Positions 16,604-25,855 of a stretch of DNA of 64,000 nt are shown here, one piece after another. Location of the stretch: NCBI RefSeq assembly GCF_900188255.1, contig NZ_FZNS01000015.1, forward strand, positions 17,634-81,633, in the 5' to 3' direction. This stretch comes from Hymenobacter mucosus. Lineage in GTDB: Bacteria; Bacteroidota; Bacteroidia; Cytophagales; Hymenobacteraceae. The notes beneath the pieces were generated by a model, which made no database searches, was not told the DNA's origin, and was given only the letters and a program-made list of their open reading frames with translations. Position numbers and translations under genes: made by a program. Every line of letters starts with the position of its first letter. Within the stretch, counting starts at the first letter, position 1.

Positions 16604-17709
16604 GTAGCCTGTACCTAATGGTCGCCTACGGGGCCGACCCGGGCTTTCTGAGCGCCTGCGACCAGACCCTGCAAATCGTGCTGCGCGCCTGCCGCTACAT
16701 CACGCCCACCTTCATGCTCATTGCCTTGCTCTACACCATTGGGCGCGGCTTTATCTCGGGCAACGGGCTGGCCATGGACTGGGGACCCATCATCAAAGCC
16801 GTATGGATATTCTTCCTGCTCTTCTTTTATAAGGAGCTGATTGATACGCTCAGCTCGGGCATTGCCGGGTTCACCCGCATGTTTGCCACGCCCGACGGCT
16901 CCACGGCCGCTTCGGCACTGGGCGCGACCATCAGCACCTCGGAAACGCTGTCGCAGAAAACGGTGGTGGAGCAAGGGGCGCAGGAAATAGCCAACCTGCT
17001 CAAAACCATCACCTCGTTCAGCCTGACCAACATTCTGCTGCAGCTGGTGACCGGGGAAGTGGTGCTGCTGATTCGGCAAATCATGCAGTTCATCCAGCAG
17101 TTCATTCTGGGCTTCCTGTTCGTGTGCGGCCCCATATCCCTGTGCCTGTCGGTAGTGCCGGCCTTTGGCCAACTGGCTATCAAGTGGCTGCAGAACTTCC
17201 TGGCCGTGCAGTTCTGGGGCCTGTCGTTTGCCCTACTGGATTTGCTCTACACCTTCTACACTGCTTCCAACACCACTTTCGGCGGGGTCTTCTCCGCCCC
17301 GGTGGCGGCAGAATCAGATACCCGCCAGCTGATTGTCTCGGTGGCCTTCATCATGCTCTATCTCATGGTACCCTACCTGACGAGCCTGTTTATCGGCTCC
17401 TCAGCCGCGCAAGGGTTCGTGGGCTCCGTAGTGGGCATGGCCACTTCGGCGGCAGCGGCGGCGGCCGGCGTTTCGGCCGGCATGGCTGGCGGCGGCCACG
17501 GCGTGTCCGGGGCCATCGGCCGGGCTATGAGCAGCGGCGGCACCTCGGGCGGGAGTGGCTCCGGCGGGGGCACGGGCGGCGGCTCAGCCGACCCCGGCCC
17601 GGCCCCAAGCGGCGGCAGTTCGGCCTCGGCAGGCCTGCCCTCCATTACAATGTCCGATGCCCTCAATCCTTCCTACCGGCAACGGCCTTCCGGGCTGTGG
17701 ACGGCCTAA
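16600..17709 (+). CDS. traJ: TraJ-like multispanning membrane protein (VirB6/TrbL-like)
   Basis: 369 residues with at least six hydrophobic segments: about 30-50, 70-90, 140-160 and several up to about 270. This is typical of TraJ/VirB6 channel proteins. The C-terminus from about 285 is an Ala/Gly/Ser-rich tail with long glycine runs, probably flexible and cytoplasmic or periplasmic. It follows traG with a 4-bp overlap, the canonical order in Bacteroidota transfer operons. Confidence 0.8.
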   Translation: MSSLYLMVAYGADPGFLSACDQTLQIVLRACRYITPTFMLIALLYTIGRGFISGNGLAMDWGPIIKAVWIFFLLFFYKELIDTLSSGIAGFTRMFATPDGSTAASALGATISTSETLSQKTVVEQGAQEIANLLKTITSFSLTNILLQLVTGEVVLLIRQIMQFIQQFILGFLFVCGPISLCLSVVPAFGQLAIKWLQNFLAVQFWGLSFALLDLLYTFYTASNTTFGGVFSAPVAAESDTRQLIVSVAFIMLYLMVPYLTSLFIGSSAAQGFVGSVVGMATSAAAAAAGVSAGMAGGGHGVSGAIGRAMSSGGTSGGSGSGGGTGGGSADPGPAPSGGSSASAGLPSITMSDALNPSYRQRPSGLWTA

Positions 17710-17727
17710 CCAATCCCCTCCTTTCCG

Positions 17728-18354
17728 ATGAACTATCCCACCCGCTACCTGGCCCTGCTGACCCTGGGCTTGGCCACTGCCTGTCAATCCAAAGAAGAAA
17801 AAGCCAACGCGGCCCTCGCCGACGCGCTGGAAGCGCAAGCGGAAAGCCCTGCGGAGCAGGCCCGTATGGCGGCGCAAAAAGCGGCTTACGCTCTGCCACC
17901 GGCCCGGCCAGCCTCGGCGGTAGATGTGCGGGCCGGCGTGGAGCAGCTGCTGCCGGCCGAAGGCTACCTGGAGCTGATGTCGGTGAAAGGGCAGGCCCTG
18001 CAGCCCATCACTATTAGCCTGCCGCCCATGTGGCGCATCGGGGTGAAGCCAGGCTACCCCAAGGTAGGCCCCGGCTACAAGATTCCGTTCGAGGCGGTAC
18101 TACGCTGGAAGCCCACGGGCTACGTGGAGACCAAGCCTAAATCAGCCTTGCTGGTGCTGCAGACGCCGAAAGACTCGCTGATGCGCTTCTACATCTCGGA
18201 GATGAGCGTGGGCAGCAAGGTCGTGCAGGTGCGGCCCAGGGAGCCCATCACGGTGCAAGGGGTGCTCTACACCTACCTCGACCGGGATAATGCTCAGCGG
18301 CTGCTGGTATACCCCTACCAAGACAAGCAAGTGTATCTGCCCCTGGCCAACTAG
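17728..18354 (+). CDS. Lipoprotein of the transfer operon
   Basis: 208 residues with a lipoprotein signal: hydrophobic stretch followed by LATAC (lipid-modified Cys19). The N-terminal mature part is an Ala/Glu-rich helix (about 25-60); the rest is a beta-rich domain (YLELMSVKGQALQPITISLP, YLDRDNAQRLLVYPYQDKQV). No named family is recognised. Sitting between traJ and traK, it may take the place of a VirB7-like lipoprotein that stabilises the outer-membrane core. Confidence 0.6.
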   Translation: MNYPTRYLALLTLGLATACQSKEEKANAALADALEAQAESPAEQARMAAQKAAYALPPARPASAVDVRAGVEQLLPAEGYLELMSVKGQALQPITISLPPMWRIGVKPGYPKVGPGYKIPFEAVLRWKPTGYVETKPKSALLVLQTPKDSLMRFYISEMSVGSKVVQVRPREPITVQGVLYTYLDRDNAQRLLVYPYQDKQVYLPLAN

Positions 18355-18418
18355 GGGCAGTGGGGAAGAAAGCCCTGGCCTTAAAAACCGCCTCCTGTTG
18401 ACTTAATCAGCCCTTTTA

Positions 18419-19174
18419 ATGGACTCCGCCAAAAACCTAAGTACCTCATTCTCCACCATGCGCAACCTGGCGATGGGGAGCGTCCTGGCCCTGCTGCTCG
18501 TGTCGCTGGCGGCGGGCTTTCTGGTGTACCGCGCCTACGAGAATAGCGGCCGGCGCGTGTACGTGGTAGGCCAGACCGGCTCGGTGGCCGCGCTCTCCGC
18601 GCCCACCACCGAAACCCACACGCCTTACGAGGCCCGCAACCTGGTGCGCAACTTCATGCAGACCATGTTCGGCCACGACCAATACACCTACAAAACCAAC
18701 CTGGACGCGGCCCTGCCCCTGATTGAGGGGCGCGGCGGCCGGCGCATCTACGACGGCTTCACGCGGGGCCAGGTGCTGCAGAACTACGAGCGGTACGCCG
18801 CCCGCAACGTGGTAACGGTGGACAGCGTGAGCATCGATATGAACCACCGCCCCTGGTCGGGCCGGGTGTACATCAAGCAGCGCATCTTCATCGGGGGCGA
18901 GCAGAAAGAGCCCCTACCGCTCGCCGCCAAGTTCAACCTGACCGAAACCAACCGCTCCGATGCCAACCCTTACGGGATGCTCATCACCAACTTCGACTAC
19001 ATCCCCTACAATCCGCAGGTGTCGCGGGAGGAGCTACAGGCCCTGAAGGAGCAGGAAGCCGACCGGCAGCGGGCCCTGTTGGAAGCCCAGCGCAGCGCCG
19101 GGGCCCTGGCTCCCGCCGCTGGCGACGCGCCTGCCCCGACAGCAGCTCCGGCTGCGCCCGCAGCGGGCAACTAA
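18419..19174 (+). CDS. traK: TraK-like protein (VirB8-like)
   Basis: 251 residues with one membrane segment near the N-terminus (LAMGSVLALLLVSLAAGFLVY, about 17-37) and a periplasmic NTF2-like domain (about 60-200) with EARNLVRNFMQTMFGHD and SGRVYIKQRIFIGG, matching TraK of Bacteroidota elements. The C-terminal 45 residues are a Gln/Glu helix and Ala/Pro-rich tail. VirB8-like proteins bridge the inner-membrane complex and the outer core. Confidence 0.8.
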   Translation: MDSAKNLSTSFSTMRNLAMGSVLALLLVSLAAGFLVYRAYENSGRRVYVVGQTGSVAALSAPTTETHTPYEARNLVRNFMQTMFGHDQYTYKTNLDAALPLIEGRGGRRIYDGFTRGQVLQNYERYAARNVVTVDSVSIDMNHRPWSGRVYIKQRIFIGGEQKEPLPLAAKFNLTETNRSDANPYGMLITNFDYIPYNPQVSREELQALKEQEADRQRALLEAQRSAGALAPAAGDAPAPTAAPAAPAAGN

Positions 19175-19203
19175 TTCTATCCTTTCTCCAAGCGCATCGC
19201 ACT

Positions 19204-20106
19204 ATGTTTTCCAAGCTTTTGCTGGCCTTGAGCCTGCCCCTGCTGCTGGCGTCGGCCACGTCAGCCCAATCCTCCACTGCCGTGCTGCGGCCCACCGCGG
19301 CACCCCCAACGGCTCCGGCTCTGATGGACGTGGCCGTGTCAGACAGCTCCACTACCTACCTCGTTTTCGGCGGTCCCGTCTCGCTGGTCGACGTGGGCAT
19401 GGCCAATAACTACCTGGTGAAGATTGAAGCCAACGCGGTGTTCGTGCGCGCCCGCCGCAAATCCGCACCGCCCACGCCCATCCTCATCCGCTACGGCTCC
19501 AAGTACTGGATGGGCCGCCTCGTGTACGTGAACCGGCCGGTGCTGCAGCTCTACGACTTTCAGAAAGACGGCGCGCTGAGCGTGAGTAGCGGCACCAGCG
19601 AGGGCACGGCGGCCGGCGCGGCCCCGGAGAATGAGCTGGCCCTGGATAAGGAGCGGGAGAAGAAAGCGGCAGTTGAGGGCAAGCTCAGCCAGCTGCGCAA
19701 AACCAGGGAAGAGCACCAGGCCGTGGCGGTCGTCGACAACGACCTGGTACTGTCGCTGGCCAACGTGCGCAACGACAAGGATTTTACCTACCTGCGCTTC
19801 AAGGTCATCAACCACTCAGCCATTGACTACAACGTCGACTTCACCGACTTCCAGCTGGTGGAAAACGCCCATAAGAAGTTCTTGGCCCGCAAGAAGAACG
19901 AAGCGCGCCGGCCGCTGGCTCCCTCGGGCGGCTTAGCCAACCAAGTGGTTACGGGCCGCACCACCGGCTACCTGACCTATGCCATTCCGCTTTACGCGGC
20001 CACTGACCGGGGCTACCTGGAAGTGACCCTACGGGAGCTGAACGGGGCGCGGGTACTGGTGTTGCCGGTGCCTTCGCGGGTCATCAACAGAGCCTCTACC
20101 ATCTAA
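19204..20106 (+). CDS. traN: TraN-like protein (DUF4138, VirB9-like)
   Basis: 300 residues with a signal peptide (MFSKLLLALSLPLLLASATSA/Q). The mature N-terminal part (about 45-120) has TTYLVFGGPVSLVDVGMANNY and VFVRARRKSAPPTPILIRYG, hallmark segments of TraN. A Glu/Lys-rich coiled segment (about 145-175) precedes a C-terminal beta domain (LANVRNDKDFTYLRFKV). It should form the outer-membrane core with TraM. Here traN precedes traM, a reversal of the usual Bacteroides order M-N. Confidence 0.85.
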   Translation: MFSKLLLALSLPLLLASATSAQSSTAVLRPTAAPPTAPALMDVAVSDSSTTYLVFGGPVSLVDVGMANNYLVKIEANAVFVRARRKSAPPTPILIRYGSKYWMGRLVYVNRPVLQLYDFQKDGALSVSSGTSEGTAAGAAPENELALDKEREKKAAVEGKLSQLRKTREEHQAVAVVDNDLVLSLANVRNDKDFTYLRFKVINHSAIDYNVDFTDFQLVENAHKKFLARKKNEARRPLAPSGGLANQVVTGRTTGYLTYAIPLYAATDRGYLEVTLRELNGARVLVLPVPSRVINRASTI

Positions 20107-20116
20107 CGCCGCTGCT

Positions 20117-21535
20117 ATGGAACCCGTAAATCCCCACACCCAACCCCCAACCATGGGCTCAGCGGCGCACGACGACGCGGAGACCTTTGGCCCGCAGCGG
20201 CCTGCCCCCGCCGGCCAGTCCAAAGCTACGCCACTGGAAACGCTGCGCAACAACTGGCTCCTCTTAACCGGCCTGCTGGTGCTGCTGGTCGGCATGGGCC
20301 TGTTTCTCTGGCTGCGCTCGGCCACTCAGGCTGCGCAGCAGAAGAAGGAAGTCGTAGCGGCGGCCTCGGAAAACATCGAGCCCGAGATTAAGGCGGCCCC
20401 CACAGCAGCGGCAGAGCCAGTTTCGCCCTCCGCGCAGATAGAGCAGCAGCGCCGACTGGAGCAGGAGGCGCAAAGCACGCCCACCCGCCTCAACACCGAC
20501 GAGGTCGCGGAAGCCTTTGTGGCCGATACGCTGGGGCAGGCCCAGCGGCGGAAGCAGCGGGCGGCGGCCCTCACGTCGTCAGCGCGCCGCCGGCAGGAGG
20601 AAGCCCGCCTCGCTGCGGCCGACGTGGATACCATTGAAGCCACGGTGCAGGACCCCGCAACGCGCTCGTACCATGCCCAGACGCTGGTGGTGCCCCGGCG
20701 GCGGCCGGGCCAGGTAGCTGGCAGCGTTGCCCGCCGGACCAGCTCCGGCGCGGCGCGCCGGGCGCGGGCCGCGCTGCTGCCGGCGACCGACACCGACGGC
20801 ACACCGTTTGAAACCGACCCGGATGTGCTGGCCATGCTGAGCACGTCTCCACCCGAAACCCGCGCCGCCTACGAGCGCATGACCGGCAAGCGTTACCGTG
20901 ACCCCAGGGCCGTCGCGCAGAGCCTGGCCAACCGCGCCAGCGCGCCCGGCATGGATGGCTTCAATACCGTCAAGGTCGCGGGCTCCGCCCGGATGATGGC
21001 CCAGAGCAGTCAGGCGGAACTGGTGCCCGACGTCTTTTTCAAGTGCGTCATCAACGGCGAGCAGAAGGTGCGAACTGGCTCCGTGGTGCTGCTGCGGCTG
21101 CAGGAAGATGCCGTGGTGTCGGGTGTAACCTTCCCGAAGAACACCGTCTTCGCCGCTGTTGCCACCGTGGGCACCAACAATGTGATGCTGGAAGTCAACC
21201 GCCTCGGGCCCAACCGGGTCGCGGCCAGCATCTACGACTACAACTACATGCCCGGCATCATGATTGACCCCGTGAAGCGGGTAGCCAAAGATGCCAGCCT
21301 CACCGGCCAAGACCTGCAGCAGCAATCCATGCAGGAGGTCAGCACCGCCATCGACCGCTCCGCCTCAGCGGCCAACTCGATGGTGGGCGTGGGCGGGCGC
21401 GTGGCCATGGGCGTGCTCAGCCGGCCCAAAACCCGCACCAAGCTGCGGGATGTGCTGCTGCCCGACGGCTACCCCATCCTGATTACCACGGCTGCCGCCG
21501 GCCAGATGGGGCCGGCCACGGCGTCGGGACGCTAA
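20117..21535 (+). CDS. traM: TraM-like protein (VirB10-like)
   Basis: 472 residues: a Pro-rich cytoplasmic N-terminus, one membrane span (about 47-66), a long Ala/Gln/Arg-rich periplasmic linker (about 67-250), and a C-terminal VirB10-like beta domain (about 310-470) with FKCVINGEQKVRTGSVVLLRL, TFPKNTVFAAVATVG and IYDYNYMPGIMID. It links inner and outer membranes in the transfer channel. 10-bp gap from traN. Confidence 0.85.
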   Translation: MEPVNPHTQPPTMGSAAHDDAETFGPQRPAPAGQSKATPLETLRNNWLLLTGLLVLLVGMGLFLWLRSATQAAQQKKEVVAAASENIEPEIKAAPTAAAEPVSPSAQIEQQRRLEQEAQSTPTRLNTDEVAEAFVADTLGQAQRRKQRAAALTSSARRRQEEARLAAADVDTIEATVQDPATRSYHAQTLVVPRRRPGQVAGSVARRTSSGAARRARAALLPATDTDGTPFETDPDVLAMLSTSPPETRAAYERMTGKRYRDPRAVAQSLANRASAPGMDGFNTVKVAGSARMMAQSSQAELVPDVFFKCVINGEQKVRTGSVVLLRLQEDAVVSGVTFPKNTVFAAVATVGTNNVMLEVNRLGPNRVAASIYDYNYMPGIMIDPVKRVAKDASLTGQDLQQQSMQEVSTAIDRSASAANSMVGVGGRVAMGVLSRPKTRTKLRDVLLPDGYPILITTAAAGQMGPATASGR

Positions 21536-21557
21536 TCCTTTCACCCATTCCACGACA

Positions 21558-22445
21558 ATGAAAAAGACTCTTTTTCCGGCCCTGGCGGCCGTTGCGCTGC
21601 TGCTGGCCCCGGCCGGTCAGGCCCGGGCGCAGATGGTGGTTAACGACCCGCTGCACATGGGCGTGCAGATTGGCGAGTTTGCCAAGCGCCTGCAGCAGTG
21701 GTCCTCCACGGTGCAGAACTACCAGGTAGTAAAGGATGCCCGCCAGATTGCCGGCGTCACGAAGGACATCACTAGTGAAGTTCGCAGCCTCACTCAGGAA
21801 GGGCTCGACCTGCAGAAGCAGGTGCAGGCCGACCTGCGGAAGGTGCAAAGCATTCAGGACTTGCGGCTCTCCAACCCGCAGGAGCTGTTTGCGCGGGCCC
21901 TGGCCATGTCCGGCCGCAGCCAGACCAACCAGATGATGCCCGTATACGCCAAGGCCCAGCGCCTGCGACAGGCCCTGCAGCTGACCAACCCCATGCAGGA
22001 CGTGAATACGATGTACGACGTGTTCTCGCGCTTCGGCACCAGCTCGGCCGACCCCAATGGCAATATGACCAGCGACCAGTACCAGGCCAAGCGCGAGGAA
22101 TCCACGGTTTCCCTGTTTGCGGCCGAAGAGATGATGGCTAAGCGCAAGTTGGCTATGGCTGTGAACTACTACAAAATTGCCGACGAGATGACCGCGCAAA
22201 GCGTGGAAATGCAGGCCACGCTGAAGAATCCCGGCCGCTATGCTATGACCGAGGGGGAGCGGATAGCCGCCCTGAACTCCTCGAACGACAACCTGATTAA
22301 GGCCATGCAGCTGCGCGAGCAGGGCGACCGGCTATTTATGGAAGCCTCACAGGCCGGCCCCGCCCATCAGGCCGCCGAAGCAGTATACGCCTCGACCCTC
22401 AGCCGTAACGCGCTGATTAAAATGGACCGTGCACGGCCGCGCTAG
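21558..22445 (+). CDS. VirB5/TrbJ-like periplasmic protein
   Basis: 295 residues with signal peptide (1-25, ending ARAQ) and an almost wholly helical mature part. The segment DPLHMGVQIGEFAKRLQQWSS after the signal is like the start of TrbJ/VirB5 proteins. Long coiled-coil helices (EVRSLTQEGLDLQKQVQADL; EEMMAKRKLAMAVNYYKIAD) support this. VirB5-type proteins sit at the pilus tip or assist its assembly. The family call is by pattern and position. Confidence 0.65.
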   Translation: MKKTLFPALAAVALLLAPAGQARAQMVVNDPLHMGVQIGEFAKRLQQWSSTVQNYQVVKDARQIAGVTKDITSEVRSLTQEGLDLQKQVQADLRKVQSIQDLRLSNPQELFARALAMSGRSQTNQMMPVYAKAQRLRQALQLTNPMQDVNTMYDVFSRFGTSSADPNGNMTSDQYQAKREESTVSLFAAEEMMAKRKLAMAVNYYKIADEMTAQSVEMQATLKNPGRYAMTEGERIAALNSSNDNLIKAMQLREQGDRLFMEASQAGPAHQAAEAVYASTLSRNALIKMDRARPR

Positions 22446-22451
22446 CATCTT

Positions 22452-22991
22452 ATGAAAAAGCTCCTGTTAGTGGTGCTTCTGCTCGCGGGGGTCGGCATTC
22501 TGCCGGTCTCCGCCCAGCGGCACGTCAAGCACCTGGCCTCCTGGGGGGCACACCTCGGTCGCTCCGAAACCGGCGACTACTACGAGCTGAGCTATACGCC
22601 CATGCTCACCAACCACCTGGCCCTGCGCCTGAGCGGGGGCTACGAGCACGGCACCCTGACTACCCGCGGCGAATACTCGGTGTATCAGGGCCGGGTTCTG
22701 CTCTCGCCCCAGCTGTTCCGTCTCGGGGAGGTGGCCTACGTGCACCTGCTGGTGGGTGCGGGCGCGGGCTACGAGTGGGCCAACCAGAACGGCACCGGGG
22801 AGATGATGTCCGGTGCGAAAGAGCCGCAGCGCTTCACTTACGGCCCTCAGGTAGGAGCCGAAGCGGATTTCTTCTTCGGCAACCGGCTCTCGCTCGTGGC
22901 CACGGGCACCAAAGGCTACCTGTTCAATAATCCGCTGGTCGACCAATGGCCAGGCTTGGGCAGCATTGGCCTGCGGTATCACTTTCGCTAA
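22452..22991 (+). CDS. traO: TraO-like outer-membrane conjugation protein
   Basis: 179 residues with signal peptide (1-21, ending VSAQ) and a small beta-barrel-like mature domain: YELSYTPMLTNHLALRLSGG, VHLLVGAGAGYEW, LSLVATGTKGYLF, ending GLRYHFR with a C-terminal aromatic/Arg as in outer-membrane barrels. Size and place at the end of the operon fit TraO of Bacteroidota conjugative elements. It starts 6 bp after the previous stop. Confidence 0.75.
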   Translation: MKKLLLVVLLLAGVGILPVSAQRHVKHLASWGAHLGRSETGDYYELSYTPMLTNHLALRLSGGYEHGTLTTRGEYSVYQGRVLLSPQLFRLGEVAYVHLLVGAGAGYEWANQNGTGEMMSGAKEPQRFTYGPQVGAEADFFFGNRLSLVATGTKGYLFNNPLVDQWPGLGSIGLRYHFR

Positions 22992-23007
22992 TCACTCCTT
23001 CTAACCT

Positions 23008-23391
23008 ATGAAACAACTTGCCTATCTACTGCTGAGCTACGCGGCTCTGGTCACGAGCTGCTCAAAAGACAACGATGTCACGCCCTCCGGCCCGAAAGAG
23101 TATCAGGTAGAATACAAGGTTACCTCCAATGCGTCAACCTCGGACTACCTGAGCTACACCAACGAAAGCGGCGGTAATACGACGCTCAGCAACACACCGC
23201 TGCCGGTGAGCTACAAGTTTAAGCGGACCATGAAGCAGGGCGACAACCTGACCATCCTGGCCAGTATCGACGGCGGTACGGCGGCCTCGGAAATCACCTG
23301 CGCTATCCTGCTGGATGGCAGAGAGGTCAAGAAGGCGACTGGCCGGGGCATCGACGCGCAGGCCGTACCGGTGTATGTAATCGGTGAGTAA
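23008..23391 (+). CDS. Small lipoprotein, last gene of transfer operon
   Basis: 127 residues with a lipobox LVTSC (Cys18), then a Ser/Thr/Asn-rich beta domain with YQVEYKVTSNASTSDYLSYTN and EITCAILLDGREVKKATGRG. The pattern resembles the small MmpS-like beta-sandwich domains found in many Bacteroidota lipoproteins. A function in entry exclusion or channel assembly is possible but not shown. The operon ends after it at a strong terminator. Confidence 0.6.
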   Translation: MKQLAYLLLSYAALVTSCSKDNDVTPSGPKEYQVEYKVTSNASTSDYLSYTNESGGNTTLSNTPLPVSYKFKRTMKQGDNLTILASIDGGTAASEITCAILLDGREVKKATGRGIDAQAVPVYVIGE

Positions 23392-23407
23392 ATTTTCTGT
23401 TTCGCCC

Positions 23408-23458
23408 CTGATAATGACAAAGCCTAACCAGTGACTGGTTAGGCTTTGTCATTATCAG
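23408..23458. terminator. Perfect 51-bp palindromic bidirectional terminator
   Basis: Two exact 25-bp arms around a single G at 23433 (left arm ends AACCAGT, right arm begins ACTGGTT). It lies between the convergent tra operon (plus) and the DUF262 operon (minus), starting 17 bp after the tra stop and ending 10 bp before the DUF262 stop. The GC core with AAAGCC/GGCTTT flanks suits a terminator for both directions. Confidence 0.85.
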
Positions 23459-23467
23459 AGTAAAGCA

Positions 23468-25855
23468 TCAGCTAGTTGCCGCAATCGCTAGGACACTTAT
23501 GCGAGTTTGAAAAAAGCTGCTATCAAACAGTTCTTCTTTAATGCTCTGGACAAGCTTAGATGCTTCTTCGGCATTTGAGACATTCTTATACATGTATGAT
23601 TTCCGTATCAACCAGTACTCGTTCTGTTCTGCTTCAGAATCAAGTTCATTTTCTGTTAGAGCCAACCCATCAGAATGGCGGATACCAATACGTAAGGTCT
23701 CGTATTCATCGAAGTAGGCCGTAATCGTCCAATCGGCCTCAATCCTAAACAACGACACGGTATCACCCCAGAAACAATTGCTGGTACCGCACCGCTGCTC
23801 TGTGGTAAAATCCAGATGCTCAATCAAGCCGTCGGCTATTTCGTTACGGTACGTATCGAGTCTGACCCGCGTGTAATCACGTCCATAGTATTTGTGTGCA
23901 AAAATATGGTCATACCTCCATCTTAAGTCTGTGGCATTCACGTCCTGCCGTTGTATCCAGTTTTGCAATCCGGGTTCAAGATAAAGATGCTCATGTACAT
24001 GCTGATGTTCACTGCTTGACTGAAGAGAGGAGGGCTGAGTGACTAAGCGATTTAATTCCTCACTCACAGCCTGTTCATCATTCATGCACAAAAGATGCCG
24101 CATGAAATTCATAACTGTCGGCCTACGTCTTAAAAGCAGCCGCCAGTTATTGGCATCATCCCGTATATCCAAGCCTGTTAGCCAATTCCAATCAGGAGCT
24201 TGACTGATAACAGCACGAATCAGTAAGTGGGTTTTCTTATAATGTTCGCTTGTACCCTTTACTGAAAACAAGTGTGCCGCCAGTGACGCTCGATGCTGGA
24301 AATCCTCAATGGTGAGTTCATCAAGCAATAAGAACGTGATATTCCCCTGAAAAAGAGGATGCTTTTCACTTGCTACTAGTATCGGCTCCCAATCAGTGTT
24401 GTCCTGTATCAGCCGTGCTTTGAGTTGCTCCTCCCCCAGCTGAGATTTGATAAAGGACGAACGCTCCGCTTTTGCTATCTCATCGCACTCAGCAGATAGC
24501 AGGAATTCATAGATGTTACCAGCGCCCTTTGCCAACTTACCGACTATTCGCATAACGGCAACCATCGCATCAACACTACGCATGTCGGGGTCCACGCTGA
24601 TGTTCCAAATCACCCGCAACCACTGGCGTAGCGCTTGCTGGTCAAATGATTCGGTTTCCAGGTAGCGCATTACCGCGTAAAACAGGATGCGTTGTTGCTG
24701 GGTGATGGAAGCGGCTAGTAAGTGCCAGTTATTGGGTTGTTCGCCCCAAGACTCTTTAATGGCTATGCCAATCGCATCGTAATGGTCAGATAATTTATCC
24801 AACAGCCGAGCTGCAGCTTTCACGCGTCCAGGTTTCGCTAGAAGTGCTCTGTAGAGTGCAAAGCCCTTATAAATCTCATTGTTCGGGCCGTTATCCAATG
24901 CGGACGGCAACGAAGTCTCTTCTGCAACCGGGTTAGGTTCCACAAAATGCATAGCCAGCAAAAAGCGCTGCCAAAACCGCATATAGGCTGCATCGACTGT
25001 ATTGTCAACCCTGGCATTTCGCCAGAAAAGGTCGGTCCAAGTCGTATCCAGCTTCATGGTGAAGGCCTCAACGAAAGGAATACTGCGACCATCCAAATCA
25101 ACAAGTTCAGCAAACTCCCCGCGCTCTGGATTGATTTCGGCTCGCAACCAGTCGATAAAGTCAGCTTTAAAGTTCTCGAAGCCTGTGAGTTGCTTGCCCC
25201 GGGCGTTCATTTTGATGTACAGCTCATCCGAAAGCCCGAAACCGTCAAGTGGCAGTACATAGAACGACAACTGCTTTAGTGCAGGAAACAAGTCTGTTGC
25301 AGCTGCCTCGGCGTACCTCTTGTGTATGGCATCCAGCATTTCTAACATGGCCTGGACGGTTGGGTCCTGCTGGTAGCTGCTGTAAAACCAGGCAAGGTTG
25401 CGAATCGTCTGGCTGGGTTTGGTAGCTGGGTCTATGTCTACGCTTGTGAGCTTGGCGCAGAAGTCACGGGCTGTGCTGCGGGTTGCGTAACTAAACTTGC
25501 CCAACCAGGCATTAAGCCTGTCCTTATCATCACCAGTCAGTTCACGGTTTCCGATGTACCAGTAGAGCAGAAACAACGTTGTCAGGCGCTGCTGCCCATC
25601 AAGTGGTACGAAGTATGGCTTCTTGTCCAGAAGTTGGACAGAGCCATATACAAAGTCGAGTGTTAGTTGATTGTTTCCGCCCAATGCTCCGAACAGAGCC
25701 GACAGAAACCGGCTTCGCACAGCTTCCTCCGACTTTCGGCCTTGCGCGTAATCGCGCTGAATCATGGGCACCTGCACGCCAGCAAAGCGGATAGGCTCCT
25801 GCGCCGCCATGCCTATTTCACCAGCCAGCAGCTCTTCCAAGTTATACTTTCTCAT
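23468..25855 (-). CDS. DUF262 (GmrSD-like) restriction protein
   Basis: 795 residues. The N-terminal DUF262 domain shows VPMIQRDYAQGR (29-40) and VPLDGQQRLTTLF (83-95), the ParB/sulfiredoxin-like nucleotide-hydrolysis motif of GmrS and related defence proteins. The middle and C-terminal parts are long, helical and less conserved; I see no clear HNH at the C-terminus. Its start overlaps the stop of the upstream DUF262-HNH gene by 14 bp, so the two are coupled. Such proteins restrict phage DNA, often with modified bases; the target is unknown here. Confidence 0.8.
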   Translation of the reverse strand: MRKYNLEELLAGEIGMAAQEPIRFAGVQVPMIQRDYAQGRKSEEAVRSRFLSALFGALGGNNQLTLDFVYGSVQLLDKKPYFVPLDGQQRLTTLFLLYWYIGNRELTGDDKDRLNAWLGKFSYATRSTARDFCAKLTSVDIDPATKPSQTIRNLAWFYSSYQQDPTVQAMLEMLDAIHKRYAEAAATDLFPALKQLSFYVLPLDGFGLSDELYIKMNARGKQLTGFENFKADFIDWLRAEINPERGEFAELVDLDGRSIPFVEAFTMKLDTTWTDLFWRNARVDNTVDAAYMRFWQRFLLAMHFVEPNPVAEETSLPSALDNGPNNEIYKGFALYRALLAKPGRVKAAARLLDKLSDHYDAIGIAIKESWGEQPNNWHLLAASITQQQRILFYAVMRYLETESFDQQALRQWLRVIWNISVDPDMRSVDAMVAVMRIVGKLAKGAGNIYEFLLSAECDEIAKAERSSFIKSQLGEEQLKARLIQDNTDWEPILVASEKHPLFQGNITFLLLDELTIEDFQHRASLAAHLFSVKGTSEHYKKTHLLIRAVISQAPDWNWLTGLDIRDDANNWRLLLRRRPTVMNFMRHLLCMNDEQAVSEELNRLVTQPSSLQSSSEHQHVHEHLYLEPGLQNWIQRQDVNATDLRWRYDHIFAHKYYGRDYTRVRLDTYRNEIADGLIEHLDFTTEQRCGTSNCFWGDTVSLFRIEADWTITAYFDEYETLRIGIRHSDGLALTENELDSEAEQNEYWLIRKSYMYKNVSNAEEASKLVQSIKEELFDSSFFQTRISVLAIAATS

